Shown here one piece after another: positions 39,144-48,234 of a stretch of DNA of 64,000 nucleotides; the first letter of the stretch is position 1, and every line of letters starts with the position of its first letter. Position numbers and translations under genes: made by a program. Source of the stretch: Aerococcus agrisoli (GTDB lineage: Bacteria > Bacillota > Bacilli > Lactobacillales > Aerococcaceae). The stretch covers positions 1-64,000 of the forward strand of contig NZ_RKMG01000001.1 in assembly GCF_003797145.1 (NCBI RefSeq), read 5' to 3'. The notes below the pieces were generated by a model, which worked only from the letters and a program-made list of their open reading frames with translations, was not told the DNA's origin and searched no databases.

Positions 39144-39264
39144 TTGGCGAAATATCATCGGGTATGGCACAATCATAAATTTTTCCCGTATACGTCCTTT
39201 TTCGCATATAATAAAACCATATTGAAATGCGGATGCAACCCAAAGATTTGAAGGGAGTTTTGAC

Positions 39265-40773
39265 ATGCTATTTACAGAAGATGCGACCTACTATGCGCAA
39301 CAAATTAAGGCGCGCAAATACACGGTGACGCAGTTGGTGGAGTGGGCTTTAGAAAATATTGAGGCTTTGAATCCCAAACTGAACGCGGTGATTTATTTAC
39401 AGGACCAATATGCGCGGACAAAAGCCAAAGAATATGATGCATATATTGCGAATTTGAGTGACGATGAAATGGCTGATTTACCTGATTTCTTTGGTGTACC
39501 AACATTGTTGAAGGATTTAGGGCAAAATCAAGCTGGTTTCTTGAGTTCAAGCGGTTCGAAATTGACGCTTGATTCTTTGATGCAGAAGACAGACCATTTG
39601 GTTGAAGATATCATCAAGGCAGGTTTTGTGATTCTTGGCCGGACCAATGTACCGGAATTTGGTTTTAAAGGGATTAGTGATGCGAAAATTACTGGTGCAG
39701 TCAATTCGCCTATCGATTTAAGCCGTAATCCTGGTGGTTCTAGTGGTGGGGCGGCGGCTGCTTTGAAGGCGGGTATTGTGCCTTTAGCGCTTGGCTCAGA
39801 TGGCGGTGGTTCGATTCGAATGCCGGCTTCATATTCTGGCTTAATCGGTTTAAAACCATCAAGAGGGCGAGTAGCGGTTGGACCGGTTACCTACCGTAGT
39901 TGGCAAGGTGCTGCGGTCAATTTTGCACTTACCAAGAGTGTAAGAGATACGTGGACCCTTTTACAAAACCTTCAGGTACAACAAATGGATGCGCCATTTA
40001 TCATGCCAACGATTGAGGAAACAGAGCTTAAGGCCTTGGACCGACCACTGAAAATTGGTTATATCGGGCAATTAAATGCGGACTGGCCATTGCATGAAGA
40101 GGCGCAAGCTTTGCTAGATCAAACAATTGCGCAATTAAGAGACTGGGGTCATGAAGTGTTTGAATATCAAGAACCTTTTGACCGCGCAGAAAACATGCGT
40201 AATTATTTTGAGATGAATAGTGTCGAAACGGCGGCAACGATGGATAATATTGAACGTGCAAGCGGACGACCTGTAGTTTTTGATGATGTTGAGCCGTTAA
40301 CGTGGGCGATTTACCGAGCTGGTTTAAAAATCCCATCATACCGTTATAGCCAATTGCTTTATGAGTGGGATCAATGGGCAGCGGCTTCGCAAGCGGATTT
40401 TGCGTCAAAAATGGATTTGATTTTAACCCCAGCAACGAATGGGCCGGCACCGCTTCATGGCGAATTAGTGCCGGATGATTTGGAAACGCTCGTTGAAAAA
40501 GAAAAACATATCGATGATTATGACAAGGATGCCCAACAAGACATTATTTGGCACCATTTTGAAAAAGGTATCGTGCGCTCACCATACACATCTTTGGTGA
40601 ACATGGTAGGGCAACCAGCAATTTCATTACCTGTCTATAAAACGGCAGATGGTCTCCCAATTGGGGCGCAGTTTGTTGCAGCCAAAGGAAATGAATATTT
40701 GTTACTACAAGTAGCTAAACAATTTGAAGAAGCAAATTTATTGGATACAAGCATTGTTGATGTGGAAGCCTAA
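39265..40773 (+). CDS. Amidase signature family enzyme
   Basis: 502 aa, cytoplasmic, no signal peptide. The Ser-cisSer-Lys triad is visible: Lys83 (PTLLKDLGQ), cis-Ser159 (NPGGSSGGAAAAL) and nucleophile Ser183 (GSDGGGSIRMPA). These hydrolyse amide bonds of varied substrates; it is longer than GatA and no gatC or gatB is adjacent, so it is not the tRNA amidotransferase. The 6-aminohexanoate-cyclic-dimer hydrolase group is one possible relative. Ribosome site GAAGGGAG. Substrate unknown. Confidence 0.85.
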   Translation: MLFTEDATYYAQQIKARKYTVTQLVEWALENIEALNPKLNAVIYLQDQYARTKAKEYDAYIANLSDDEMADLPDFFGVPTLLKDLGQNQAGFLSSSGSKLTLDSLMQKTDHLVEDIIKAGFVILGRTNVPEFGFKGISDAKITGAVNSPIDLSRNPGGSSGGAAAALKAGIVPLALGSDGGGSIRMPASYSGLIGLKPSRGRVAVGPVTYRSWQGAAVNFALTKSVRDTWTLLQNLQVQQMDAPFIMPTIEETELKALDRPLKIGYIGQLNADWPLHEEAQALLDQTIAQLRDWGHEVFEYQEPFDRAENMRNYFEMNSVETAATMDNIERASGRPVVFDDVEPLTWAIYRAGLKIPSYRYSQLLYEWDQWAAASQADFASKMDLILTPATNGPAPLHGELVPDDLETLVEKEKHIDDYDKDAQQDIIWHHFEKGIVRSPYTSLVNMVGQPAISLPVYKTADGLPIGAQFVAAKGNEYLLLQVAKQFEEANLLDTSIVDVEA

Positions 40774-40837
40774 ATCAAGGTGGTTTGGTAAAAATAAGAA
40801 TGATGAATCATATAGGCACCAACCCATCCTTCTGTAG

Positions 40838-41085
40838 GTTCTTTGTGGCTTTACGGAATGAGGATGTATTCTGTAAAGATTAGGGGGATTTGTCCTGAAT
40901 GGGATTTTATTCTGTAAGGTTTGGGTCGTGTTGTCCTGAATGAAATTTCATTCTGTAAAGGTTGGGGTGATTTATACAGAACGAATTTTCATTCTGTAAG
41001 ATTTCCCCTGTTTTATACAGAACGAGATTTTATTGTGTAAAGTTCGGGCCGTTTTGTCCAGAATGGGCAGCCATTCTGTAATCCT
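40838..41085. repeat. Family C palindrome array, six units
   Basis: About 40-bp units around palindromes such as GAATGAAATTTCATTC flanked by TGTCC and TGTAA. It resembles the array at 32950 more than the one at 36280. It lies downstream of the amidase; between it and the terminator at 41143 there is nothing else. Confidence 0.75.
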
Positions 41086-41142
41086 GGAAAATCCAAACCC
41101 ATCCCCACAATCCTGGACCACCATAAATTCTCAAAAAAATAT

Positions 41143-41178
41143 AAAGCTAGAAAGTCCGCGGATTTTCTAGCTTTTTTG
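41143..41178 (+). terminator. Terminator between the amidase and argH
   Basis: AAAGCTAGAAA/TTTCTAGCTTT stem with a T-run, 370 bp after the amidase stop and past the family C array. Confidence 0.85.
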
Positions 41179-41311
41179 CGTATACGAAAACTACCAAACT
41201 ACAAGTAAAATGAGAAAAACGTTTGCTTTTTTATCATACAATGTTAATATTCTCGTGAATATGTGTTAGGATGTAGCCTAACCAAAGTTAAATTTAAAGG
41301 AGTGTGTCACT

Positions 41312-42688
41312 ATGGCCATTTGGTCTAATAAATTTCATGAAGAGATGTCTCAAGATGCATACAATTTCAACCAGTCTATTCAGGTTGACTACCGCTTGTT
41401 GGATGCAGATTTGCGCGGTTCAAAAGCACATGCTGCCATGTTAGGTAAGCAAGGTATTTTGCCTTTGGAAGAGACTGACCGATTAGTTAACGAGTTAGAG
41501 CAAATGCGCCAAGATTACGCTAACGGCAGTCTTCAAATTGATTTTACTTCGGAAGATGTGCATTCATTTATCGAAGCGGAGTTAACTGAACGCTTAGGCA
41601 CAATCGGGAAAAAAGTACATACAGGCCGGTCTAGAAATGACCAGGTTGCGACAGCTATGCGTATTTATGTCCTAGATGAGTTGACTGATTTTATCAATCA
41701 AACCAAAACGGCCATCCAAGCAATTATTAGCAAAGCTGAGGCACATTTGGACACGATTATGCCTGGTTATACGCATTTACAACGGGCACAACCAATTACA
41801 TATGCCCACTATTTGATGGCCTACGCGCAGATGTATGTGCGTGATTTGGGCCGTTTCGAGGACTTGTATGACCGTGTGGCGGCTGACATGCCACTTGGTG
41901 CGGGTGCCTTAGCGACTTCATCATATCCAATTGACCCATTCTATACGACGTCACAACTTGATGGTTTTACAGCGCCATTTGTGAATTCAATTGATGCGGT
42001 TTCGAATAATGATTATGCCATTGAATTCTTGTCAGCCTTGTCGATTATGTCTATGCACATGTCACGTTACGCTGAGGAAACGATTATGTGGTCGAGCCAA
42101 GAGTTCCGTTTCATTCGCCTGACAGATGCTTTTTCAACTGGATCTTCCATTATGCCACAAAAGAAAAATGCTGATATTCATGAGTTGATGCGTGGGAAAA
42201 CAGGGCGCGTGTACGGCGATTTGATGGCTGTTTTAACCATTATGAAGGGTATTCCGTTAGCCTATGACAAGGACATGCAGGAAATTAAAGAGCAGTTATT
42301 CGACGGGATTGATCATGTGAAAGCAATGTTATCACTATTGCCTGGCATGTTAGAAGCAACGATTGTAGACGCTGATCGTATGTACGCCGCTTGTGGTTCA
42401 GGATTCTTGAATGCAACGGACTGTGCGGATTATTTAACTAACAAGGGCATGGCTTTCCGTGATGCTTACAAGATTTCAGGTAATTTAGTGGCTTATTGTA
42501 CGGAAAAAGATCAGGCCTTGGAAGACTTAACATTAGAGGAGTACCAAGGATTCTCAGATTTGTTTGAAGCCGATATCTACGAAGCAATTGACTTGAAAAA
42601 CTGTGTGTATCGCCGTAACGTTGCGGGCGGTCCAGCTCCTGAAGCAGTACAAGCAGCGATTGAACGTGTACGCACAAATATTGCCTAA
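41312..42688 (+). CDS. argH: Argininosuccinate lyase
   Basis: 458 aa, cytoplasmic tetramer. Splits argininosuccinate into arginine and fumarate, the last step of arginine synthesis. The superfamily signature SSIMPQKKNAD (about 277) and HTGRSRNDQVAT near 107 are intact. Opening MAIWSNKFHEE. It precedes the T-box-controlled transporter-argG operon but has its own terminator-separated start; ATATTC/GAATAT around 41247-41262 is a small palindrome upstream that might bind ArgR. Confidence 0.95.
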   Translation: MAIWSNKFHEEMSQDAYNFNQSIQVDYRLLDADLRGSKAHAAMLGKQGILPLEETDRLVNELEQMRQDYANGSLQIDFTSEDVHSFIEAELTERLGTIGKKVHTGRSRNDQVATAMRIYVLDELTDFINQTKTAIQAIISKAEAHLDTIMPGYTHLQRAQPITYAHYLMAYAQMYVRDLGRFEDLYDRVAADMPLGAGALATSSYPIDPFYTTSQLDGFTAPFVNSIDAVSNNDYAIEFLSALSIMSMHMSRYAEETIMWSSQEFRFIRLTDAFSTGSSIMPQKKNADIHELMRGKTGRVYGDLMAVLTIMKGIPLAYDKDMQEIKEQLFDGIDHVKAMLSLLPGMLEATIVDADRMYAACGSGFLNATDCADYLTNKGMAFRDAYKISGNLVAYCTEKDQALEDLTLEEYQGFSDLFEADIYEAIDLKNCVYRRNVAGGPAPEAVQAAIERVRTNIA

Positions 42689-42743
42689 TTTGTTTGCAAA
42701 TGAGAGAAAATAAAATAATTATTAAAAAATGCTCATAAAAATG

Positions 42744-42772
42744 TTGACAAAATATTAAGTACAGATTAGAAT
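42744..42772 (+). promoter_or_regulatory. Promoter of the first T-box leader
   Basis: -35 TTGACA (42744-42749), 17 bp, -10 TAGAAT (42767-42772). Confidence 0.75.
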
Positions 42773-42814
42773 AATTAAAAATCGATGGTTTAGTCCTAAT
42801 GATTTAAAAATTAA

Positions 42815-43056
42815 ATATGAAATATGAAATCTTAGAAGCAAAGAGTAACAAAAGTATTTTTCCAAAGCGAGTAGACGATTGGTGGAAGGTCTATGTAAAA
42901 ACGTTTGTGAACCGCATTGCAGAGATAATTGGGTGAAGATATTGAGTAGCTCAATTCGTTAGGCGCGTTAAGTCTTCAAGCGTTGATGATTTTTCATCAG
43001 CAGTAGAGTGGTACCGTGGATATTAACCGCCTCTTCATTTGAAGGGGCGGCTTTTT
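42815..43056 (+). promoter_or_regulatory. T-box riboswitch 1, probably arginine-specific
   Basis: Stem I features GAGTA and GGTGGAAGG, then the specifier region GAACCGCATTG (CGC at 42913-42915, an Arg codon; reading CCG, Pro, is one base off). The T-box AGAGTGGTACCGTGGA is at 43005-43020, and the terminator CCGCCTCTTC/GAAGGGGCGG with T-run is at 43027-43056. Uncharged tRNA would switch to the antiterminator. Arg specificity is supported by argG in the operon. Confidence 0.82.
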
Positions 43057-43179
43057 GTATATTTCTAGAAATCCTTTTGAATGATTTGCTTGGATGTTGA
43101 CCGAAAAGTTTGGCAGTCAGTGAATCCAGTGTAGAAGAGTTTGGTTGTGGAATGTATCGGACATCACTTTAGTGCAGAA

Positions 43180-43250
43180 AAATTTCAGCAGTAGAGTGGT
43201 ACCGTGGATATTTCGTCCGCCTCTTCATTTAGAAGAGGTGGACTTTTTTT
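43180..43250 (+). promoter_or_regulatory. Second, truncated T-box module: antiterminator/terminator without stem I
   Basis: AGAGTGGTACCGTGGA at 43193-43208 and a terminator GTCCGCCTCTTC/GAAGAGGTGGAC (43215-43243) with seven T residues. The stretch TCAGCAGTAGAGTGGTACC is identical to the first module. No stem I motifs are seen in 43057-43180. It follows the first module in the same leader. Confidence 0.75.
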
Positions 43251-43276
43251 ATAGGGAAAATAGGAGGATGAGGCAA

Positions 43277-44821
43277 ATGTTTACGAAGGCAAAAAAATCA
43301 AAACAAAAAAATTGGGCGTTAAAGTGTGTGCATTTAGTAACTGTCATGTTGGTATTACTAGGGATTATTTCACCAGCTAAGCAAGCTTTAGCAAGTGAAT
43401 GGACTGGCCCAGAGGCTGCAGCAGTTGTTGAGGGAGAGGATACCCTACTTTCTGAAATTCAAACACGTGGGGTTCTGAAAGTTGGGACGGCGTCTGGTTA
43501 TTCCCCTTATGAATTTACCGTCTTGAAGGATGGTCAAAATGAGGTTGTGGGGATTGATATTTTCCTAGCTGAATATATTGCTGAAAAATTAGGCGTGCAA
43601 CTTGAAGTTGTGGATATGGAATTTGGTTCGTTGATTGCTTCGCTTGAAACGGGCGGGATTGATATGATCATCGCTGGTATGGGTGCGACAGAAGAACGTG
43701 ATGAGTCAATCGACTTCTCTGATTCATATGAAAAATCTGGTCAAAGTATCGTCATTCGTGAAGGCGAAGAAAATGAAATTGTTGATTATACATCATTTGA
43801 AAATGGCGAACATACAATTGCCGTTTCTGAAGCAACCTTACAAGAGTCTTATGTAAATGACTACTTTGAAAATCCTGATTTGTTGGTAATGCGTAAATCA
43901 GGGGATGCCATCGCAGCATTGATCTCAGGTCAAGCGGATGGGGTATTACTGGATGATGCAGTAGCGGGTGCCAATGCTGCTGAAAACGATGGGTTAACAG
44001 TTGTTGATTCAAATCTTGATGGTTTTGTTGAAGACCAAGGTAAATCAATTGGGCTTCCAGAAAATGAACCGTCATTACAAAATGCGGTAAATGAAATTTT
44101 AGTAGATGTGCAAGATCAAAATTTAATTGAAACTTGGACGGAAGCGTCATTCGATATTATTGCTGGTGAACAATCAGGTTCTTCTTGGTTAACTTACTGG
44201 CCATACTTCTGGGATGGTATTAAAACAACTTTACTAATCGCAGCAGTATCTATCTTCTTCGGTATGATTTTAGGTATCATCTTAGCTTTGATGCGTTTAA
44301 CAAACAACCCGATTTTGAAAGCCTTAGCTGGTTTCTACATTGAGTTCGTACGTGGTACACCGTTGATGATTCAAGTATTATTCATGTTCTTAGGTGTTGG
44401 TTCAATTTTCGGTTGGTCTACATTAACAGCAGGTTTGGTTTCTGTTTCAATGAACTCAGGTGCTTATATTGCTGAGATTATCCGTGGTGGTGTGCAATCA
44501 GTAGATAAGGGTCAATCTGAAGCTGCGCGTTCGCTTGGTTTAAATTACTGGCAAACAATGCGTAAAGTTGTTTTCCCACAATCACTAAGATCAATTTGGC
44601 CGTCATTAGGGAATGAATTTATTACCTTGATTAAAGAATCTTCTATTGTATCAACAATCGGGGTTGCAGAATTAACTTTCCAAACACGTGCCGTAACAGG
44701 TCTTACTTACCAAGCGGTTGTACCTTTATTCATCTCAATGGTGATCTACTTCATCATGACCTACGCTTTATCACAACTATTGAATGTATATGAAAGAAAA
44801 ATGAACAAAAAATACGCATAA
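43277..44821 (+). CDS. Amino acid ABC transporter, substrate-binding protein fused to permease
   Basis: 514 aa. Signal-anchor (about 15-38), a periplasmic-type binding domain of the polar amino acid family (about 55-290; VLKVGTASGYSPYEF, GIDMIIAGMGATEERDE), then a HisM/GlnP-type permease domain with the EAA loop (DKGQSEAARSLGLNYWQTM, about 430). T-box control and argG downstream suggest arginine or a precursor as substrate. No ATPase gene is adjacent, so it must share one. ATG 43277 follows AGGAGG at 9 bp. A paralogue is at 48235. Confidence 0.9.
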   Translation: MFTKAKKSKQKNWALKCVHLVTVMLVLLGIISPAKQALASEWTGPEAAAVVEGEDTLLSEIQTRGVLKVGTASGYSPYEFTVLKDGQNEVVGIDIFLAEYIAEKLGVQLEVVDMEFGSLIASLETGGIDMIIAGMGATEERDESIDFSDSYEKSGQSIVIREGEENEIVDYTSFENGEHTIAVSEATLQESYVNDYFENPDLLVMRKSGDAIAALISGQADGVLLDDAVAGANAAENDGLTVVDSNLDGFVEDQGKSIGLPENEPSLQNAVNEILVDVQDQNLIETWTEASFDIIAGEQSGSSWLTYWPYFWDGIKTTLLIAAVSIFFGMILGIILALMRLTNNPILKALAGFYIEFVRGTPLMIQVLFMFLGVGSIFGWSTLTAGLVSVSMNSGAYIAEIIRGGVQSVDKGQSEAARSLGLNYWQTMRKVVFPQSLRSIWPSLGNEFITLIKESSIVSTIGVAELTFQTRAVTGLTYQAVVPLFISMVIYFIMTYALSQLLNVYERKMNKKYA

Positions 44822-44864
44822 GAAACGCATAAAATATTTTAAAAATTTTTAGGAGGCTTTATTC

Positions 44865-46154
44865 ATGGCAACAAACAAAAACGAGATCAAAAAAGTATTA
44901 TTAGCATATTCTGGTGGATTAGATACGTCAGTTATCATTCCTTGGTTAAAAGAAAACTACAACAACTGTGAAGTTATCGGTATGACTGGTAACGTTGGGC
45001 AAGATGACGATTTTGAATTCTTAAAACAAAAAGCTATTGATTGTGGTGCGACCAAGTTATACGTAGAAGATTTACGTGAAGAATTCATTACTGACTACAT
45101 CTTCCCAGCAATTCAAGCAGGTGCTAAATACGAATCAACATACTTATTAGGGACAGCCTTCGCGCGTCCTTTAATCGCCAAACGTATGGTAGAAATTGCC
45201 CATCAAGAAGGCTGTGACGCAATTGTCCACGGTTGTACTGGTAAAGGGAATGACCAAGTTCGTTTTGAGCTAGGTATCCGTGAATTTGATCCACATATGA
45301 CGATTATTGCGCCATGGCGTGAATGGGATATCTTATCTCGTGAACAAGAATTTGACTACGCAGAAGCGCACAATATTCCACTACCTATTACTCGTGAAAC
45401 AAACTACTCTAAAGACGAAAACTTATTCCATTTATCCCATGAAGGTTTAGATTTAGAAGATCCAACAACAAAACCTAAATATGATGAAATCTTAGAATTA
45501 GGTGTATCTCCTCAAAAAGCACCTGATCAAGAAACAACTGTATCTGTTACTTTTGAAGCAGGTGTGCCAGTTGCTGTAAATGGTGAAAAATTAGATGCCA
45601 TTCCATTATTAGAAAAATTAAATGAATTAGGTGGCGCTAACGGTATCGGTATCTTAGACGTTGTTGAAAACCGTTTAGTTGGGATGAAATCACGTGGAGT
45701 ATATGAAACACCAGGTGGAACTATCCTTTACCACGCACATGAAAAATTGGAACAAATCACTTTAGATCGTGACACACAACACTACAAACAAGGTATGGCG
45801 TTGAAATATGCTGACTTAGTGTACAACGGTTTATGGTTCTCTCCTTTACGTAAAGCATTACAAGTGTTTGTAGATGAAACACAAAAAAATGTAACTGGTA
45901 CGGTTCATATGGAATTGTACAAAGGGAATATTATTGATGCTGGTATGACTAGTCCTTACTCATTATATTCAGATGCTTTAGCTACATTTGGTGAAGATGA
46001 TATCTACAACCAAAATGACGCAGAAGGTTTCATCAAGTTATTTGGTCTACCACAATCAGCACGTGTGATGGCGGAACAAACTTGGGCCAAGGGTGATACT
46101 ACAGAACCTGGTGCCTTCACGGATGTTGAAAGAAACAACGAGTGGTTACGTTAA
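44865..46154 (+). CDS. argG: Argininosuccinate synthase
   Basis: 429 aa, cytoplasmic. Joins citrulline and aspartate with ATP. The PP-loop [13 protein letters not shown] lies at about residues 12-24; [13 protein letters not shown] near 125 is diagnostic. It is 43 bp after the transporter gene with no promoter or leader between, so its expression depends on the tandem T-box leader. argH lies upstream of that leader. Confidence 0.95.
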   Translation: MATNKNEIKKVLLAYSGGLDTSVIIPWLKENYNNCEVIGMTGNVGQDDDFEFLKQKAIDCGATKLYVEDLREEFITDYIFPAIQAGAKYESTYLLGTAFARPLIAKRMVEIAHQEGCDAIVHGCTGKGNDQVRFELGIREFDPHMTIIAPWREWDILSREQEFDYAEAHNIPLPITRETNYSKDENLFHLSHEGLDLEDPTTKPKYDEILELGVSPQKAPDQETTVSVTFEAGVPVAVNGEKLDAIPLLEKLNELGGANGIGILDVVENRLVGMKSRGVYETPGGTILYHAHEKLEQITLDRDTQHYKQGMALKYADLVYNGLWFSPLRKALQVFVDETQKNVTGTVHMELYKGNIIDAGMTSPYSLYSDALATFGEDDIYNQNDAEGFIKLFGLPQSARVMAEQTWAKGDTTEPGAFTDVERNNEWLR

Positions 46155-46272
46155 TCACTTTTATCAAAGTTTCGGATATTCGGATCTTAACGAAGCAAAG
46201 TTTCGAATTTGAAGTAGGCATTTTGTGAAAGACTATGTGAATGAATCACTTATATAGAAGAATTAGAAAAAA

Positions 46273-46311
46273 TGGCGTGAATTGCTTGTCGATTTACGCT
46301 GTTTTTTTGGG
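46273..46311 (+). terminator. Terminator of the transporter-argG operon
   Basis: GGCGTGAAT/ATTTACGCT stem followed by seven T residues, about 120 bp after argG. Confidence 0.8.
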
Positions 46312-46360
46312 GAAAATCAAATAAAAAAAGGGGTCTCAATCTTTTAAAATACAAACATTG

Positions 46361-46506
46361 TACTTATTTTGAGTAAGTAGACCTGTTTTCTACTTACATT
46401 TTGTAAGTGGAAATGTTGATATAGTGGGGATTATCACATGTAAGGTTAGTTTTTCGCAAAATAACCAAAAATATTTTTGACAAAAAAGGGCTCAAATCTT
46501 TGATAT
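46361..46506 (+). promoter_or_regulatory. FMN reductase control region with two operator-like palindromes
   Basis: TACTTATTTTGAGTAAGTA (46361-46379) and the perfect palindrome ACTTACATTTTGTAAGT (46392-46408), centres 30 bp apart. A strong promoter TTGACA (46477-46482), 18 bp, TGATAT (46501-46506) lies downstream; a TATAGT at 46420-46425 could be the -10 of a second promoter under the operators. MarR/HxlR-type redox regulators often bind such sites near quinone and FMN reductase genes. Confidence 0.55.
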
Positions 46507-46585
46507 TTCGAAATAGAGATGTTAATATAAGTCTTGTAAGATAAATAAAACAAATTAACTAATTTTGAAAAGGGGATTTTTAAAA

Positions 46586-47134
46586 ATGACTAAATATGCT
46601 GTAATTTCTGGTTCAACTCGTCAAAACTCATTATCTGAAGGCGTTGCTAAAGCAATCGTTGCTGGCTTACCTGAAGGTTCAGAAGTAAACTTCTTGGAAA
46701 TCGGTAACTTACCATTATACAACCAAGACTTAGACGCTAACTCTCCAGCTGAATACGATGAATTCCGTGCACAAGTTGCTGCTGCTGATGCTTACATCTT
46801 TGTAACTCCAGAACACAACCGTAACATCCCAGCTGCATTGAAAAACGCTTTAGACGTTGCATCTCGTCCTTGGGGTCAAAACGTATGGGCTGGCAAACCA
46901 GCTTTAGTAGCATCTCAATCAATCGGTGGTATCTCAGGCGTTTTAGCTCACCACTCTTTACGTCAAACATTAGTATTCTTAGACGTTCATGCTATGGCTC
47001 AACCAGAACTATACATCAACACTTCAGTTACTTCTGATATGGAAACTGGTGAAGTTACTAACGAAGATACTAAAGCATTCTTAGCATCTGCAGGTGCAGG
47101 TTTCGCTGAATACGCTAAAAAATTCGTTGACTAA
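46586..47134 (+). CDS. NADPH-dependent FMN reductase family protein
   Basis: 182 aa, flavodoxin-like. The phosphate-binding loop ISGSTRQNSLSEGVA (about 7-21) and the TPEHNRNIPAALKNALDVASRP block near 74 identify the family (quinone/azo/chromate-type reductases). Cytoplasmic, FMN-bound. ATG 46586 follows AAGGGG; an upstream in-frame ATG at 46565 overlaps it. Codon bias is like groEL, suggesting high expression. A strong promoter and two palindromes precede it. Confidence 0.88.
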   Translation: MTKYAVISGSTRQNSLSEGVAKAIVAGLPEGSEVNFLEIGNLPLYNQDLDANSPAEYDEFRAQVAAADAYIFVTPEHNRNIPAALKNALDVASRPWGQNVWAGKPALVASQSIGGISGVLAHHSLRQTLVFLDVHAMAQPELYINTSVTSDMETGEVTNEDTKAFLASAGAGFAEYAKKFVD

Positions 47135-47156
47135 TCTTAGTTAACTATTCAAATCA

Positions 47157-47186
47157 AAAGGATCAGCCTTGGCTGGTCCTTTTTTG
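47157..47186 (+). terminator. Terminator of the FMN reductase gene
   Basis: AAGGATCAGCC/GGCTGGTCCTT stem followed by T residues. Confidence 0.88.
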
Positions 47187-47290
47187 TTGGACGAATATGG
47201 GTAAACTTGTATGGGAAAAAGAAGCGCTGGCACTTAAATAACGCTCAGTATGAGGGGAAAAGTCTTGTTGTGTAGTTTCTTAGTTAGGAA

Positions 47291-47334
47291 GAAGTGTGAA
47301 ATCGAGACCTTGGCTCGATTTCATCCTATTTCAA
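47291..47334 (-). repeat. Fragment of family B: one isolated hairpin arm
   Basis: GAAATCGAG/CTCGATTTC (47298-47322) with loop ACCTTGG is identical to the first hairpin of 12609-12890; flanking CATCCTATTTCA matches copy 2 in reverse orientation. The rest of 47187-47470 shows nothing recognisable. Confidence 0.6.
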
Positions 47335-47474
47335 GATAAAAGTGAAAATATTTCTACATTAGGCCACTAGCTAATTTTCATTTTTAGTGATGAACACAAC
47401 AGCTAATCAACAAAGTGAAAAAAACACTTTTTTATTTATCAAGATGGATAAAAGCAGATATTGATCACTTCAAA

Positions 47475-47610
47475 GGGCTGTGTGAACATTTATGAGAAAA
47501 AATGGTTCACAAAACTGCCTGTGTGATTCGACTTCAAAAAAGGAAATCACACAGCCCTCTGTGTGACGCGAATTTTCTCATTTTGAACACTTCAGCGCCC
47601 TGAAGTGTTC
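47475..47610. repeat. Nested inverted repeats, including a family D 90-bp element
   Basis: ATGAGAAAA (47492) and TTTTCTCAT (ending 47581) bound exactly 90 bp, as at 7894-7983. Overlapping this, GGGCTGTGTGA (47475-47485) is perfectly complementary to TCACACAGCCC (47547-47557), and CTGTGTGATT (47519) to AATCACACAG (47545), so two stems compete. A perfect GAACACTTCA/TGAAGTGTTC hairpin follows at 47585-47610. Confidence 0.6.
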
Positions 47611-47669
47611 AAATAGCGGTTATTTTAAGTTCGATAAATACAATCCCCAACAAGCCAGACAAACTCCTA

Positions 47670-47850
47670 AACTTTCAGTGTGAAATCCACCGGTGGCTTT
47701 CTAAACGCCCGCGCTCTCATCCTGTGAAGTCGAGTTCGAAAAAGCAACCCTCTGCCCACTTCAGATTAGTTTGTCGATGACTACCGTCATCGCCTGCACT
47801 AATCTTCCACTGGTTGAGGGCTGAACGCTTTTTCTCACATCCTATAAAAA
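47670..47850 (+). repeat. Family A hairpin repeat, a partial and a full copy
   Basis: A fragment ending in CGCGCTCTCATCC is followed by a full copy from GTCGAGTTCG with arms CCCTC/GAGGG and AGATTAG/CTAATCT and tip CGATGAC/GTCATCG, ending CTCACATCC. Confidence 0.78.
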
Positions 47851-47886
47851 AATGAGAAAAATATCCATTAAATGTGACATATGATA

Positions 47887-47916
47887 TTGACAAAGATTAG
47901 GACTAGTCCATATAAT
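47887..47916 (+). promoter_or_regulatory. Promoter of the third T-box leader
   Basis: -35 TTGACA (47887-47892), 18 bp, -10 TATAAT (47911-47916). Confidence 0.85.
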
Positions 47917-47964
47917 GTAGAAGTTGTAATGTAAGATTTTATAAACAAGTAAATAAAATTTCTG

Positions 47965-48197
47965 AGATACAAAGAGTAAATGATGACTGAGTCAAAGCGA
48001 GGGGCGATCGGTGGAAGGCCCTACTTGAAGCATCATTGAACCGCATTGTTGAGAAGAATGGTTGAAAGCAGTAGGCCATTCCGCTAATGACGTTACCATT
48101 TCAAGAAAAGTATGCTGGCGATTGCAAATTCCGGCATGCTTGAATTAGAGTGGTACCGTGGATCTCCGCCTCTTTTATAGAGGTGGGGATTTTTTTG
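47965..48197 (+). promoter_or_regulatory. T-box riboswitch 3, probably arginine-specific
   Basis: GGTGGAAGG of stem I (48010), specifier region TTGAACCGCATTG (CGC at 48042-48044), T-box AGAGTGGTACCGTGGA at 48147-48162, and terminator ATCTCCGCCTCT/AGAGGTGGGGAT with T-run ending 48197. The specifier region is identical to leader 1, so both transporters should answer to the same tRNA. Confidence 0.82.
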
Positions 48198-48234
48198 TTT
48201 TATTGGTCATTTAGGTATTAAAAGGAGGAAGCAC

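Noticed and set aside
39265..40773. GatA subunit of the tRNA amidotransferase
   Set aside because: The amidase triad is shared, but no gatC or gatB is adjacent, and the protein lacks obvious GatA-specific blocks.
41243..41262. ArgR box before argH
   Set aside because: ATATTC-N4-GAATAT is a palindrome but its arms are inverted relative to the ARG box consensus, so I did not list it as a site.
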